Origin: DASQPR01 sp035263025
Lineage (GTDB): Bacteria; Actinomycetota; Actinomycetes; Mycobacteriales; Micromonosporaceae
Reading direction: 5' to 3'
NCBI GenBank assembly: GCA_035263025.1
Contig: DATFRR010000202.1
Location: 1 to 26,032, forward strand
DNA length: 26,032 nt
In this document: positions 16,496-24,189 of the stretch, piece by piece
How the letters are laid out: every line of letters starts with the position of its first letter
Position numbering within the stretch: position 1 is the first letter of the stretch
The notes under the pieces: generated by a model
Told to the model about the DNA's origin: nothing
The model's input: the letters and a program-made list of their open reading frames with translations, nothing else
Database searches by the model: none
Program-made: the position numbers and the translations under genes

Positions 16496-18205
16496 GTGAC
16501 GACAACCGCACCGAGGCCGATCGTGACGCGGCCGTGGCCGGTGCACCAGCCGGTCAAGGGATCCGCGATCGCTCGCCTGCTGCGGACCACGGATGCGAAG
16601 CAGATCGGCATCCTCTACATGGTCACGTCGTTCGCGTTCTTCCTGATCGGCGGCTTCATGGCGCTGCTCATGCGCGCCGAGCTGGCCCGGCCCGGCCTGC
16701 AGTTCCTGTCGCTCGAGCAATACAACCAGCTGTTCACCATGCACGGCACGATCATGCTGCTGCTCTTCGCCACGCCGATCCTGTTCGCGTTCGCCAACTA
16801 CATCGTCCCGCTGCAGATCGGTGCGCCGGACGTGTCGTTCCCTCGGCTGAACGCCGTCGCGTACTGGCTGTTCCTCTTCGGTGGGTCGCTCGTCGTCGCC
16901 GGGTTCGCGACCCCGGGTGGCGCGGCCGACTTCGGCTGGTTCGCATACCAGCCGCTGGCCAATCAGGTGAACTCGCCGGGCATCGGCGCCGACTTCTGGA
17001 TCATGGGCCTCGTACTGTCCGGTCTGGGTACGATCCTCGGCGCGGTCAACATGATCACCACGATCCTGACGCTGCGCGCGCCGGGCATGACGATGTTCCG
17101 GATGCCGATCTTCACCTGGAACATCATGGTCACCGCGTTGCTCGTGCTGATGGTGTTCCCGATCCTGGCCGCCGCGCTGCTTGCCGCCGAGGCCGATCGA
17201 CAGCTGGGCGCGCACGTATTCGACTCGCAGACTGGTGGCGCCTTGCTGTGGCAGCACCTGTTCTGGTTCTTCGGGCATCCCGAGGTCTACATCGTCGCGC
17301 TGCCGTTCTTCGGCATCATCACCGAGATCATCCCGGTGTTCAGCCGCAAACCGATCTTTGGGTACAAGGGACTGGTCGCCGCCACGCTCTCCATCGCCGC
17401 GCTGTCGATGAGCGTGTGGGCGCACCACATGTTCGCCACCGGCCAGGTGCTGCTGCCCTTCTTCTCGTTCCTGAGCTTCCTCATCGCCGTGCCGACCGGC
17501 ATCAAGTTCTTCAACTGGATCGGCACGATGTGGAAGGGCCAGATCACGTTCCAGACGCCGATGCTGTTCGCGCTCGGCTTCCTCACCACGTTCCTGTTCG
17601 GTGGCCTGTCCGGCGTCATCCTGGCGTCGCCGCCGCTCGACTGGCACGTGTCGGACACGTATTTCGTCGTGGCGCACTTCCACTACGTACTGTTCGGCAC
17701 GATCGTGTTCGCGGTCTACGGCGGCATCTATTTCTGGTTCCCGAAGATGACCGGCCGCATGATGGACGACCGGCTCGGCAAGGTGCATTTCTGGCTCACC
17801 TTGATCGGCTTCCACGCCACCTTCCTGGTGCAGCACTGGCTCGGCGCGGAGGGGATGCCGCGGCGCATCGGCGACTATGCAGCGTCGGACGGATTCACGT
17901 TCCTGAATACGTTCTCGACCGTGGGCGCGTTCATCATCGGCGCGTCGACGCTTCCGTTCCTCTACAACGTGTGGAAGTCCTACAAGTACGGCGAACTCGT
18001 CGAGGTCGACGATCCGTGGGGCTTCGGCATGTCGTTGGAGTGGGCGACCAGCTGCCCGCCGCCGCTACGCAACTTCGACCGTATGCCGCGCATCCGCTCC
18101 GAGCGGCCGGCCTTCGATTTGCACTACCCGGAATACGCGCCCGGGGCGCCACAACGTGAAGTGCCGGTCGGTGCCGGGTCGACGACGCCCGAGGTCGGCC
18201 GCTAG
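16496..18205 (+). CDS. ctaD: Cytochrome c oxidase subunit I (aa3-type)
   Basis: The 569-residue protein is the catalytic subunit of the terminal heme-copper oxidase that reduces oxygen to water and pumps protons. Heme and copper ligands are all present: His83 (low-spin heme a, in TMHGTIM), His261 with cross-linked Tyr265 (FFGHPEVY), His310 and His311 (CuB, WAHHMF), His394 (heme a3) and His396 (heme a) in VAHFHYV. The set of 12 helices and the K-channel region around HPEVY fit an A-type oxidase. GTG 16496 follows AGGAGGG by 6 nt. The cytoplasmic C-terminus has the ATSCPPP-like segment typical of actinobacterial CtaD. The genes ctaC, ctaE and qcrCAB are not in the window, which is common because actinobacterial ctaD often stands alone. 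Confidence 0.98.
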   Translation: MTTTAPRPIVTRPWPVHQPVKGSAIARLLRTTDAKQIGILYMVTSFAFFLIGGFMALLMRAELARPGLQFLSLEQYNQLFTMHGTIMLLLFATPILFAFANYIVPLQIGAPDVSFPRLNAVAYWLFLFGGSLVVAGFATPGGAADFGWFAYQPLANQVNSPGIGADFWIMGLVLSGLGTILGAVNMITTILTLRAPGMTMFRMPIFTWNIMVTALLVLMVFPILAAALLAAEADRQLGAHVFDSQTGGALLWQHLFWFFGHPEVYIVALPFFGIITEIIPVFSRKPIFGYKGLVAATLSIAALSMSVWAHHMFATGQVLLPFFSFLSFLIAVPTGIKFFNWIGTMWKGQITFQTPMLFALGFLTTFLFGGLSGVILASPPLDWHVSDTYFVVAHFHYVLFGTIVFAVYGGIYFWFPKMTGRMMDDRLGKVHFWLTLIGFHATFLVQHWLGAEGMPRRIGDYAASDGFTFLNTFSTVGAFIIGASTLPFLYNVWKSYKYGELVEVDDPWGFGMSLEWATSCPPPLRNFDRMPRIRSERPAFDLHYPEYAPGAPQREVPVGAGSTTPEVGR

Positions 18206-18220
18206 CGGCTGCGCAGCCGC
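18205..18220. terminator. Perfect 16-bp palindrome between ctaD and pncA
   Basis: GCGGCTGCGCAGCCGC begins at the last base of the ctaD stop codon and sits in the 37-bp gap between convergent genes. It could fold at the end of either transcript. No T-run follows, as is usual in high-GC actinobacteria. Confidence 0.45.
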
Positions 18221-18242
18221 CGACGATGGTCCCGATGCCCCG

Positions 18243-18815
18243 TTAGGCGACGGTCGGCGCGCCGACCAGGACGGCGCCCGAGTCTCGCATCGCCTCCACC
18301 GCCACGTCCGTGGTGTCTCGCGAGACGCCGGCCGTGAAGTCGAGCAGCACGGTGGCGGCGAAGCCCTCCTTGACCGCGTCGACCGCGGTCGTTCGCACGC
18401 AGTAGTCGGTCGCGAGGCCGACGATGTCGACGTCGGTCACGTCATGCATGCGCAGCCACGCCGCGAGACCGATGCTGCCGGTACGCCCCTCGAACCCGGA
18501 GTACGCCGCCGCATGCTCGCCCTTGACGAACACCGCTTCGATCCGGTCGGTGTCGAGAGCCGGGTGGAACTCCGAGCCGGCCGTACCGGCGACGCAGTGC
18601 GGCGGCCACGAGTCGAGGAAGTCCGGCGGGTCGCCAAAGTGCGCACCCGGGTCGACGTGGTGGTCCTTCGTCGCGACGACGTGCGTCCAGTCCCGCTCCG
18701 GGTCGGCGAGAAGGTTGGAGATCCGGGCGGCTACGTCCGCGCCGCCCACGATGGCGAGCGAGCCGCCTTCGCAGAAGTCGTTTTGAACGTCGACGATGAT
18801 GAGCGCGCGCGCCAT
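18243..18815 (-). CDS. pncA: Nicotinamidase (pyrazinamidase-type isochorismatase-fold hydrolase)
   Basis: The 190-residue enzyme hydrolyses nicotinamide to nicotinate and ammonia. The Asp-Lys-Cys triad is visible as Asp9 (IIVDVQNDFC), Lys98 (FVKGEH) and Cys139 (ATDYCVRTT). The metal ligands match those of mycobacterial PncA: Asp51, His53, His59 and His73. The oxyanion cis-peptide region precedes Cys139. The length equals the family norm. ATG 18815 has AGGAGGT upstream that overlaps the stop of the pncB gene, only 9 bp away, so the two salvage enzymes are one operon. The product feeds PncB directly. The 3' end of the gene includes the palindrome at 18252-18267. Confidence 0.95.
   Translation of the reverse strand: MARALIIVDVQNDFCEGGSLAIVGGADVAARISNLLADPERDWTHVVATKDHHVDPGAHFGDPPDFLDSWPPHCVAGTAGSEFHPALDTDRIEAVFVKGEHAAAYSGFEGRTGSIGLAAWLRMHDVTDVDIVGLATDYCVRTTAVDAVKEGFAATVLLDFTAGVSRDTTDVAVEAMRDSGAVLVGAPTVA
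18252..18267. repeat. Perfect 16-bp palindrome in the 3' end of pncA
   Basis: GGTCGGCGCGCCGACC is self-complementary and codes for part of the terminal VGAPTVA. A 15/16 match, GGTCGGCGCGCCGGCC, occurs at 25377-25392, and the core GGTCGGCGC recurs in the repeats at 25304 and 25343. Confidence 0.8.
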
Positions 18816-18824
18816 CGGGACCTC

Positions 18825-20120
18825 CTAGCTCGGGGGGACGGCCGGGACCATGGTCACCGGAATGGCTGGATCGCCCGCCGACAGCTTCAGGCCCTCCCAC
18901 GGTATCGAGATCAATGCCGCCCGAAGGTGCTCGCGTGAGTCGGCGAGCGGGATCGGTTCGTCCGGCGCACCCACGGTCACGTACGAATGCTGGAGCAGCC
19001 GGTCTCCCGGTTCATGATCGGGTACGCCTTGCGACACGATGATCTCCTCGGTCGCCGTACCGGTCGGCTTGTGGCGACGCACCGCGACCTTGCGTCCGCC
19101 CACGGTCGCCTTGTGCTCGCTCCGCTTCACGACCGGTCGGCCGTCGACCTCAACGAGTTTGTAGACGAGACCGGCGGTCGGAGCGCCGGATCCCGTCACC
19201 ACGGCGGTTCCCGCGCCGTACGCGTCGACGGGTTCGGCGGCGAGCGCCGCGATCGAGTATTCGTCAAGATCGCCCGACACAATGATCTTGGTGTTCGTGG
19301 CACCCAGCGAGTCCAGCAGCGCACGGGAGTGGACGGCGAGCGCCGACAGGTCACCGGAGTCGATCCGGATCGCGCTTAGATCCGGGCCGGCCACCGCGAT
19401 CGCGTTCCGGATGCCCTCGGCTATGTCGTACGTGTCGACGAGCAACGTCGTGTTCTTACCGAGCGCGGCCACCTGCGACGCAAACGCGGCCGGCTCATCA
19501 TCGTGGAGCAGCGTGAACGCGTGTGCCGCGGTACCCGTGGTCGGGATCCCGTAGGCCCGGCCGGCGGCGAGATTCGAGGTCGCCGCGAATCCGGCGATGT
19601 ACGCCGCCCGTGCGCCCGCGATCGCGGCCTGTTCGTGCGCCCGTCTCGATCCCATCTCGATCAGTGGCCGACCGCGCGCCGCGGTGACCATGCGGGCCGC
19701 CGCGGAAGCGATTGCGCTGTCAAAGTTCAGCACTGACAACACCAGCGTCTCGAGCACCACGCATTCGGCGAACGTGCCGGAGACGGTCAGGATCGGCGAC
19801 CCGGGAAAGTAGAGCTCACCCTCCGGATATCCGACCACCTCCCCGGTGAATCGATAGTCGGCGAGCCATCCGGCGGTCGCGTCATCGACTACGCCGCTAC
19901 GGCGCAGGAAGTCGATGTCCTCGGCGGCGAAGCGGTATTCCGAGATCAGGTCGACGAGCCGTGCGGTGCCGGCCACCACGCCGTAGCGGCGCCCGGCCGG
20001 CAAGCGGCGCGCGAACACTTCGAACACGCAGGTGCGGCTCGCCGTGCCGTCGCGGAGCGCGGCGTGCAGCATCGTGAGTTCGTAGTGGTCGGTCAGCAAC
20101 GCGACGCTGGGATCGCTCAC
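18825..20120 (-). CDS. pncB: Nicotinate phosphoribosyltransferase
   Basis: The 431-residue enzyme converts nicotinate and PRPP to nicotinate mononucleotide in NAD salvage. Family motifs are the N-terminal LLTDHYELTM, FARRLPAGRRYGV, the loop EMGSRRAHE, TLLVDTYD, the PRPP-binding IRIDSGDL, IIVSGDLDE and YGAGT. Upstream in-frame extension to 20651 has no family character and overlaps clpS, so GTG 20120 is taken as the start. It lies 7 nt from TAGGCT with no ribosome site, indicating a leaderless message. pncA follows after 9 bp. The order pncB diverging from clpS and a DUF2017 gene is the same as in Mycobacterium tuberculosis (Rv1330c-Rv1332). Confidence 0.96.
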   Translation of the reverse strand: MSDPSVALLTDHYELTMLHAALRDGTASRTCVFEVFARRLPAGRRYGVVAGTARLVDLISEYRFAAEDIDFLRRSGVVDDATAGWLADYRFTGEVVGYPEGELYFPGSPILTVSGTFAECVVLETLVLSVLNFDSAIASAAARMVTAARGRPLIEMGSRRAHEQAAIAGARAAYIAGFAATSNLAAGRAYGIPTTGTAAHAFTLLHDDEPAAFASQVAALGKNTTLLVDTYDIAEGIRNAIAVAGPDLSAIRIDSGDLSALAVHSRALLDSLGATNTKIIVSGDLDEYSIAALAAEPVDAYGAGTAVVTGSGAPTAGLVYKLVEVDGRPVVKRSEHKATVGGRKVAVRRHKPTGTATEEIIVSQGVPDHEPGDRLLQHSYVTVGAPDEPIPLADSREHLRAALISIPWEGLKLSAGDPAIPVTMVPAVPPS

Positions 20121-20127
20121 GATCTTT

Positions 20128-20133
20128 AGCCTA
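20128..20133 (-). promoter_or_regulatory. Candidate -10 element of leaderless pncBA
   Basis: On the minus strand TAGGCT ends 7 nt before the pncB GTG. It is one of the best-matching -10 hexamers in the window. Confidence 0.5.
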
Positions 20134-20199
20134 GAGCGCGTGGCAGCCGGTGAGCGTGTGACGTCGCTCAACCGTGCCAGGTGCCGGCGGCGAGCTGGG

Positions 20200-20240
20200 G
20201 TCGGCGTGACAGGCCCGAGCCCGTCGGCGTGACAGGCCCG
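20200..20240. repeat. 18-bp direct repeat in the pncB-clpS intergenic region
   Basis: GTCGGCGTGACAGGCCCG occurs at 20200-20217 and 20223-20240, period 23, between the two divergent genes. CGGCGTGACAGG also appears near 25417. Confidence 0.85.
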
Positions 20241-20284
20241 CGCCGGTCGACGCGACGGGCACGTGGATGTGACCGGGTCCGTGG

Positions 20285-20290
20285 CACGAT
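20285..20290 (+). promoter_or_regulatory. Candidate -10 element of leaderless clpS
   Basis: CACGAT ends 7 nt before ATG 20298. The GGAGG at 20291-20295 is too close to that ATG (2 nt) to be a normal ribosome site, which favours a leaderless start. Confidence 0.4.
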
Positions 20291-20297
20291 GGAGGAC

Positions 20298-20588
20298 ATG
20301 GCCGCGCCCCAGGTGATCCCCGCCGACGCGCCGGAGATCGAAGAGGTCCCCGAGCACGATCGGCCATGGGTGACGATCGTCTGGAACGACCCGGTCAACT
20401 TGATGTCCTACGTGACCTGGGTCTTTCAGAAGCTGTTCGGCTACAACCGCGAGAAGGCCGAAAAACTCATGCTCGACGTACACCACAAGGGCAAGGCCAC
20501 GGTGTCGTCGGGTGCTCGCGAACGGATGGAGCACGACGCGTCGCGACTCCATGCGTACGGACTCTGGGCGACCGTGGATCAACCTTGA
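20298..20588 (+). CDS. clpS: ClpS adaptor of the Clp protease
   Basis: The 96-residue protein delivers N-degron substrates to the ClpC/ClpA-ClpP machine. Conserved parts are WVTIVWNDPVNLMSYVTWVFQKLFGY (residues about 25-50 in total, with the Asn-Asp-Pro-Val-Asn substrate pocket), KLMLDVHHKGKA with the family H-x-x-G segment, and LHAYGLWATVDQ at the end. ATG 20298 gives MAAPQV; an in-frame ATG at 20289 would add three residues (MED) and cannot be excluded. The downstream DUF2017 gene starts two bases after the clpS stop, so they are one transcription unit. The pairing is conserved in actinobacteria. Confidence 0.95.
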   Translation: MAAPQVIPADAPEIEEVPEHDRPWVTIVWNDPVNLMSYVTWVFQKLFGYNREKAEKLMLDVHHKGKATVSSGARERMEHDASRLHAYGLWATVDQP

Positions 20589-20590
20589 GC

Positions 20591-21085
20591 ATGTTCCGCC
20601 GCAAGGGCTCCCGGTGCGTCGCGCGGTTCGAGGCGTACGAGGTGCGAGCACTGCGTCAGGTCGCGGCGGAGGTCGTCGCGCTGCTCACCGACGGCTTCGA
20701 CCAGGCGGATCCGGTCGTCGAGCGGCTGTTCCCCGCGGTCTATCCCGACGACCCCGCGAGCACGGCCGACCTTCGTCAATACATGGACGGCGAGCTCAAG
20801 ACCGCCAAGATCGACCAGGCCGGCGCGATCCTCGCCGCGCTGCCGAACGACGGCGGCACGGAGGTTTCACTGGACGAGGAGGCGGCCGACGACTGGCTGC
20901 GGGCCCTCAACGACGTACGTCTGGCGCTCGGCATCCGGCTCGACGTCCGCGACGACATGGATCTCGAGGAGGAACTGGACGACGCAGTGCTCCGCGATCC
21001 GACATCGCCGCGGGTCGGTCAGTTGGAGCTCTACGGCTACCTCGGACTACTCCAGCAATCGCTGCTCGAGGCGCTCACCGCCTGA
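20591..21085 (+). CDS. DUF2017-family protein
   Basis: The 164-residue acidic protein (MFRRKGSRCVARFEAYEVRALRQ at the start) belongs to the family found directly after clpS in actinobacteria; its function is not known. It is predicted mostly helical: an N-terminal basic patch, a helix with EVRALRQVAAEVVALL, the RLFPAVYPDD segment, an acidic central part, DWLRALNDVRLALGIRL, and the C-terminal LELYGYLGLLQQSLLEAL. The ATG at 20591 is two bases after the clpS stop; an in-frame TTG at 20585 overlapping that stop is the alternative. Location suggests a link to Clp-dependent proteolysis, which is inference. It converges on the response regulator with 32 bp between. Confidence 0.85.
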   Translation: MFRRKGSRCVARFEAYEVRALRQVAAEVVALLTDGFDQADPVVERLFPAVYPDDPASTADLRQYMDGELKTAKIDQAGAILAALPNDGGTEVSLDEEAADDWLRALNDVRLALGIRLDVRDDMDLEEELDDAVLRDPTSPRVGQLELYGYLGLLQQSLLEALTA

Positions 21086-21117
21086 GCGGCCGCGTTGCCC
21101 CATCCGCGAGCGTGCGG

Positions 21118-21756
21118 TCACCGGTCCGGCCCGGTGAGGCCACGCCGGACGGCAAGCAGCGCCGCCTGAGTGCGGTCGGCGACGCCCAGCTTCATCAAGA
21201 CGTTCGACACGTGCGTCTTGACGGTCTTCTCGGACAGCGACAGCGAGCGTGCGATCTCGCGATTCGATCTGCCGTGCGCAATCTCCGCGAGCACCTCGCG
21301 CTCGCGAGCGGTGAGCGGTGACGCCTGCGCCGGATCCGGCGCCATCAGCGCCGCCGCGACATCCGGTTGCAACAGCATGTGCCCGGCGTGTACGGAACGG
21401 ATCGCGTTCGCGAGATCCCGTGGCTCGACGTCCTTGAAGATCACGCCGTACGCACCCGCGCGCATCGCTGGCACCGTGACCGACGGATCGGTGAAGCTCG
21501 TGATGACGAGCACGCGCGCGGTTGAACCGGCGTCTCGCAACGCGCGCAATGCCTCGACGCCGTCCATCCCCGGCATCACGAGATCGAGCAGGATCACGTC
21601 GGGCGACAGTTCCCTCGCCGCCGCGACACACGTCGCACCGTCGGATGCCTCGCCCACCACGTCGATGTCGTCCTGCAGTTCGAGGAACGTACGCAGACCC
21701 CGACGTACGACCGTGTGGTCGTCGGCGATCAGCACCCGGATCGGCTTGTCACCCAT
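21118..21756 (-). CDS. NarL/DevR-type response regulator
   Basis: The 212-residue regulator has a receiver domain with acidic pair Asp12-Asp13, phospho-acceptor Asp58 (VILLDLVMPGMDG), Thr86 and Lys108, then a LuxR-type helix-turn-helix at about 148-205 (LTAREREVLAEIAHGRSNREIARSLSLSEKTVKTHVSNVLMKLGV). The recognition helix residues EKTVKTHVSN are those common in DevR/NarL proteins. ATG 21756 overlaps the end of the kinase gene by 8 bp (ATGGGTGA), so the pair is co-translated. A GTG three codons upstream is an alternative. It probably binds the inverted repeat at 22927-22945 in the promoter of its own operon, which is inference. Confidence 0.93.
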   Translation of the reverse strand: MGDKPIRVLIADDHTVVRRGLRTFLELQDDIDVVGEASDGATCVAAARELSPDVILLDLVMPGMDGVEALRALRDAGSTARVLVITSFTDPSVTVPAMRAGAYGVIFKDVEPRDLANAIRSVHAGHMLLQPDVAAALMAPDPAQASPLTAREREVLAEIAHGRSNREIARSLSLSEKTVKTHVSNVLMKLGVADRTQAALLAVRRGLTGPDR

Positions 21757-22882
21757 TCGACACACCGATCGGCACCACCATGCGAACCGTGGTGCCCTTA
21801 TCCGGGGCGGATTCCACGGTGAGCCGGCCGCGAACAGCGTGCGAGCGTTCGCGCATCGACGCGAGCCCGAGCCGATGCGACGCGGCGACCTCGCCGACAT
21901 CAAAGCCGCGGCCGTCGTCGATGACCTCGAGCTCGGCGTGCGTGTCGTCGCCGTGCAGCGCGACGCGGACATGCTTCGCGTGCGCGTGCTGCAGCGCGTT
22001 GTGCAACGCCTCCTCGGCGACGCGCAGCATCGCCTCCTCGACCTTCGGCGCGAGCTTTGGGCAGCCCGCGTTCGTGTATTCGATTGCCGAGGCGTGCACG
22101 CGGTTCAGCAGCGCGACCCGGGAGCCGAGCGTCGCGGCAAGGCCTTCCCGCGACAACTCTGGCGGGCGGAGTTCGGCGACGATCTGGCGCAACTCGTTGG
22201 TGGCCTCAGTGGCGAGCGCTGTCACGGTGTCGAGCTCGGCGAGGGCGCGTTGCGGGTCGCGCGGCACCAGCGCGGCAGCCGCTTGTGCGGTCAATCGCAG
22301 GCTGAACAATGTCTGCGCCACCGCGTCGTGCAGTTCGCGGGCGATCCGTTGCCGTTCCTGCACCAGGGTGAGCTCACGACCCTGCTCGAATAGGCGGGCA
22401 TTGGTGAGCGCGATCGCGGCATGTGCCGCGAGGACGCCGAGCAGCCGCTGGTCGTCTTCGGTGAACTCGGACCGTCCGTTCGGGTTTGCGAGGTAGATCG
22501 CGCCGAGGATCTCGTCGCCGTCCACAATGGGTACGCCGAGGAATGCCTTAAGCATCGGATGCGCCGGCGGCCACCAGCCGAACCGGGGATCGGCTCGAAG
22601 ATCGGGCAACCGCTGCGGCGCCGGGTCGGACAGCATCACGCCGAGCATGCCGTGCTGCCGTGGCAGTGGACCGATCGCGGCCCACTGTTCCGCACTCACA
22701 CCGTCGACCACGAACTCGGCGAAGCCGCCCTGTTCGTCGGGTACGCCCAGGGCCGCGTACGCGGAGTCGAGCAACGTTCTCGCCGTACCCACAATGGTCT
22801 GCAACACGTCGCGGACCGAGCGGTGCGCCGCGACCTGGAGCACCGCGGCGCTGAGCTCGTCCAATGTCCGACGCGAGTCCAC
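21749..22882 (-). CDS. GAF-domain sensor histidine kinase (DevS-like, HisKA_3 type)
   Basis: The 377-residue soluble kinase has one GAF domain (about 15-165), a HisKA_3 dimerisation domain with phospho-acceptor His185 in ERQRIARELHDAVAQTLF, and a GHKL ATPase with Asn295 in EEALHNALQHA and Asp323-x-Gly-x-Gly in IDDGRGFD. The GAF segment PPAHPMLKAFLGVPI, with His108, resembles the HPPM-FLGVP region of mycobacterial DevS/DosT, where the GAF binds heme; heme binding here is only a hypothesis. There is no membrane segment. GTG 22882 is 6 nt from TAGCGT on the minus strand with no ribosome site, indicating a leaderless start. It forms one operon with the regulator and diverges from the SDR-VOC gene. 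Confidence 0.92.
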   Translation of the reverse strand: MDSRRTLDELSAAVLQVAAHRSVRDVLQTIVGTARTLLDSAYAALGVPDEQGGFAEFVVDGVSAEQWAAIGPLPRQHGMLGVMLSDPAPQRLPDLRADPRFGWWPPAHPMLKAFLGVPIVDGDEILGAIYLANPNGRSEFTEDDQRLLGVLAAHAAIALTNARLFEQGRELTLVQERQRIARELHDAVAQTLFSLRLTAQAAAALVPRDPQRALAELDTVTALATEATNELRQIVAELRPPELSREGLAATLGSRVALLNRVHASAIEYTNAGCPKLAPKVEEAMLRVAEEALHNALQHAHAKHVRVALHGDDTHAELEVIDDGRGFDVGEVAASHRLGLASMRERSHAVRGRLTVESAPDKGTTVRMVVPIGVSNG

Positions 22883-22888
22883 GTGACA

Positions 22889-22894
22889 ACGCTA
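22889..22894 (-). promoter_or_regulatory. Candidate -10 element of the leaderless two-component operon
   Basis: TAGCGT on the minus strand ends 6 nt before the GTG start at 22882. Confidence 0.45.
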
Positions 22895-22926
22895 ACCGGC
22901 GCAGCCACTCGTAGACATGCGGCGGT

Positions 22927-22945
22927 GGACCTAGGTCAAAGGTCC
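22927..22945. promoter_or_regulatory. DosR/DevR-box-like inverted repeat in the divergent promoter region
   Basis: On the minus strand the site reads GGGACCTTTGACCTAGGTC, containing the perfect palindrome GACCTAGGTC (22927-22936). The first 15 bases match 9 of the 12 defined positions of the dormancy motif GGGACTTNNGNCCCT. It lies about 45-63 bp from the kinase start and about 60-78 bp from the SDR start. Confidence 0.5.
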
Positions 22946-22992
22946 CAGGCCGCGCGCGGCTCGCGCCCGATTCGGCGCGCGGGCCGCCGCCA

Positions 22993-22998
22993 TACCGT
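22993..22998 (+). promoter_or_regulatory. Candidate -10 element of a leaderless SDR-VOC transcript
   Basis: TACCGT ends 6 nt before ATG 23005. No ribosome site is present. Confidence 0.45.
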
Positions 22999-23004
22999 CG
23001 AGTC

Positions 23005-24189
23005 ATGCCTACCGCGATCATCACCGGGGCCTCAAAGGGCCTCGGCCTAGCACTCGCCGGCCGGCTCGCGAACGCGGGTTGGCACCTCATCATCGACGCC
23101 CGCGGCGCGGAAGCCTTGCATGCCGCGGCCGACAAGCTCCGCGTCGACGGATCGGCAGCGTGCCGTGCCGAGCCGGTTGGCAGCGGCGAACGCGTTCGCA
23201 TCGAGCCGATCGTCGGCGACATCACGTCGGCCGGGCACCGCGACGCGCTGATTCGCGCGGCAACCGCGGCCGGCCGCCTCGACCTGCTGGTCAACAATGC
23301 CGGCACACTCGGACCGAGCCCGCTGCCGTCCGGCGCGGACCTCGATCCGGCCGCGCTGCGAGACATCGTCGAGACGAACGTGGTCGCGCCGCACGAGCTC
23401 ACCCGGGCCGCGCTCCCACTGTTGCGCGCTTCGCATGGGGTCGTCGTGGACATCACCTCCGACGCCGCCGTCGAGGCGTACCCGGGCTGGGGCGGGTACG
23501 GCGCCGCCAAGGCCGCCACCGAACAACTGCGCAACGTGCTGGCCGCCGAGGAGTCGGACGTGACCGTGTGGCGCGTCGATCCTGGCGATCTGCGCACCGA
23601 CATGCACCAGCTCGCGTTCCCTGGCGAGGACATCAGCGACCGGCCGCTGCCGGAGACCGTCGCGCCCGGGTTGCTGGGCCTGATCGAGGCACGTCCGCCC
23701 TCGGGGCGGTACAAGCTGGCCGACTTCGTCCCGGCGGTCGCCGACGAACCGTCGGCGATCGCGGTGGTGGCGCTGGTCGGCGACCACGGCGCCGAGCCTC
23801 GCAGCGAGTCGGGCACCGAGCCAACCGGTGCTCCGGTGGCGTTGTGGCTGACCATCGAGGTCGATGACTTCGACGCGGCCGCGACGTTCTACCGCGATGT
23901 CGTTGGGCTCCCGGAGATCGACGGTTGGCAAAGCGACGACGAGGTCGGATCGGTCTTCGCCGTTGGTCCGGCGGCCCGGGTCGAGATCGAGCGACCGGCC
24001 ACCCCATCGCCGGGCGCGCGCCTGGCCATCGAGTACGCCGACCTCGCCTCGCTCACCACCGCGTACGACCGGATTGTCGCCCGCGTCGGATCGGCGGCCA
24101 CCCCGTTGCGGCGCCATGACCGCGGGCACTCCGGTTTCACCATCTACGACCCGCGCGGCACCGAACTTTACCTGTGGAGCGAGAAGTGA
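23005..24189 (+). CDS. Short-chain dehydrogenase fused to a VOC (glyoxalase-fold) domain
   Basis: The 394-residue protein joins two enzymes. Residues 1 to about 245 are a classical SDR: cofactor motif TGASKGLG at 7-14, NNAG at 97-100, structural Asn125, catalytic Ser152, Tyr165 and Lys169 (YGAAK), then VDPGDLRTDM. Residues about 279-393 are a VOC domain (LWLTIEVDDFDAAATFYRDVVGLPEI to GFTIYDPRGTELYLWSEK). The linker is acidic and short. There is no frameshift between the parts, so the fusion is real in this sequence. TGASKGLG and the lack of an acidic residue after strand 2 suggest NADP preference (inference). The substrate is unknown. The stop overlaps the start of the next gene, so it is co-translated with a QueA-like protein. 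Confidence 0.88.
   Translation: MPTAIITGASKGLGLALAGRLANAGWHLIIDARGAEALHAAADKLRVDGSAACRAEPVGSGERVRIEPIVGDITSAGHRDALIRAATAAGRLDLLVNNAGTLGPSPLPSGADLDPAALRDIVETNVVAPHELTRAALPLLRASHGVVVDITSDAAVEAYPGWGGYGAAKAATEQLRNVLAAEESDVTVWRVDPGDLRTDMHQLAFPGEDISDRPLPETVAPGLLGLIEARPPSGRYKLADFVPAVADEPSAIAVVALVGDHGAEPRSESGTEPTGAPVALWLTIEVDDFDAAATFYRDVVGLPEIDGWQSDDEVGSVFAVGPAARVEIERPATPSPGARLAIEYADLASLTTAYDRIVARVGSAATPLRRHDRGHSGFTIYDPRGTELYLWSEK

Noticed and set aside
16048..18159. A 703-codon open frame on the plus strand through ctaD
   Set aside because: It is out of frame with ctaD, whose heme and copper ligands are all present. The product is Arg/His-rich.
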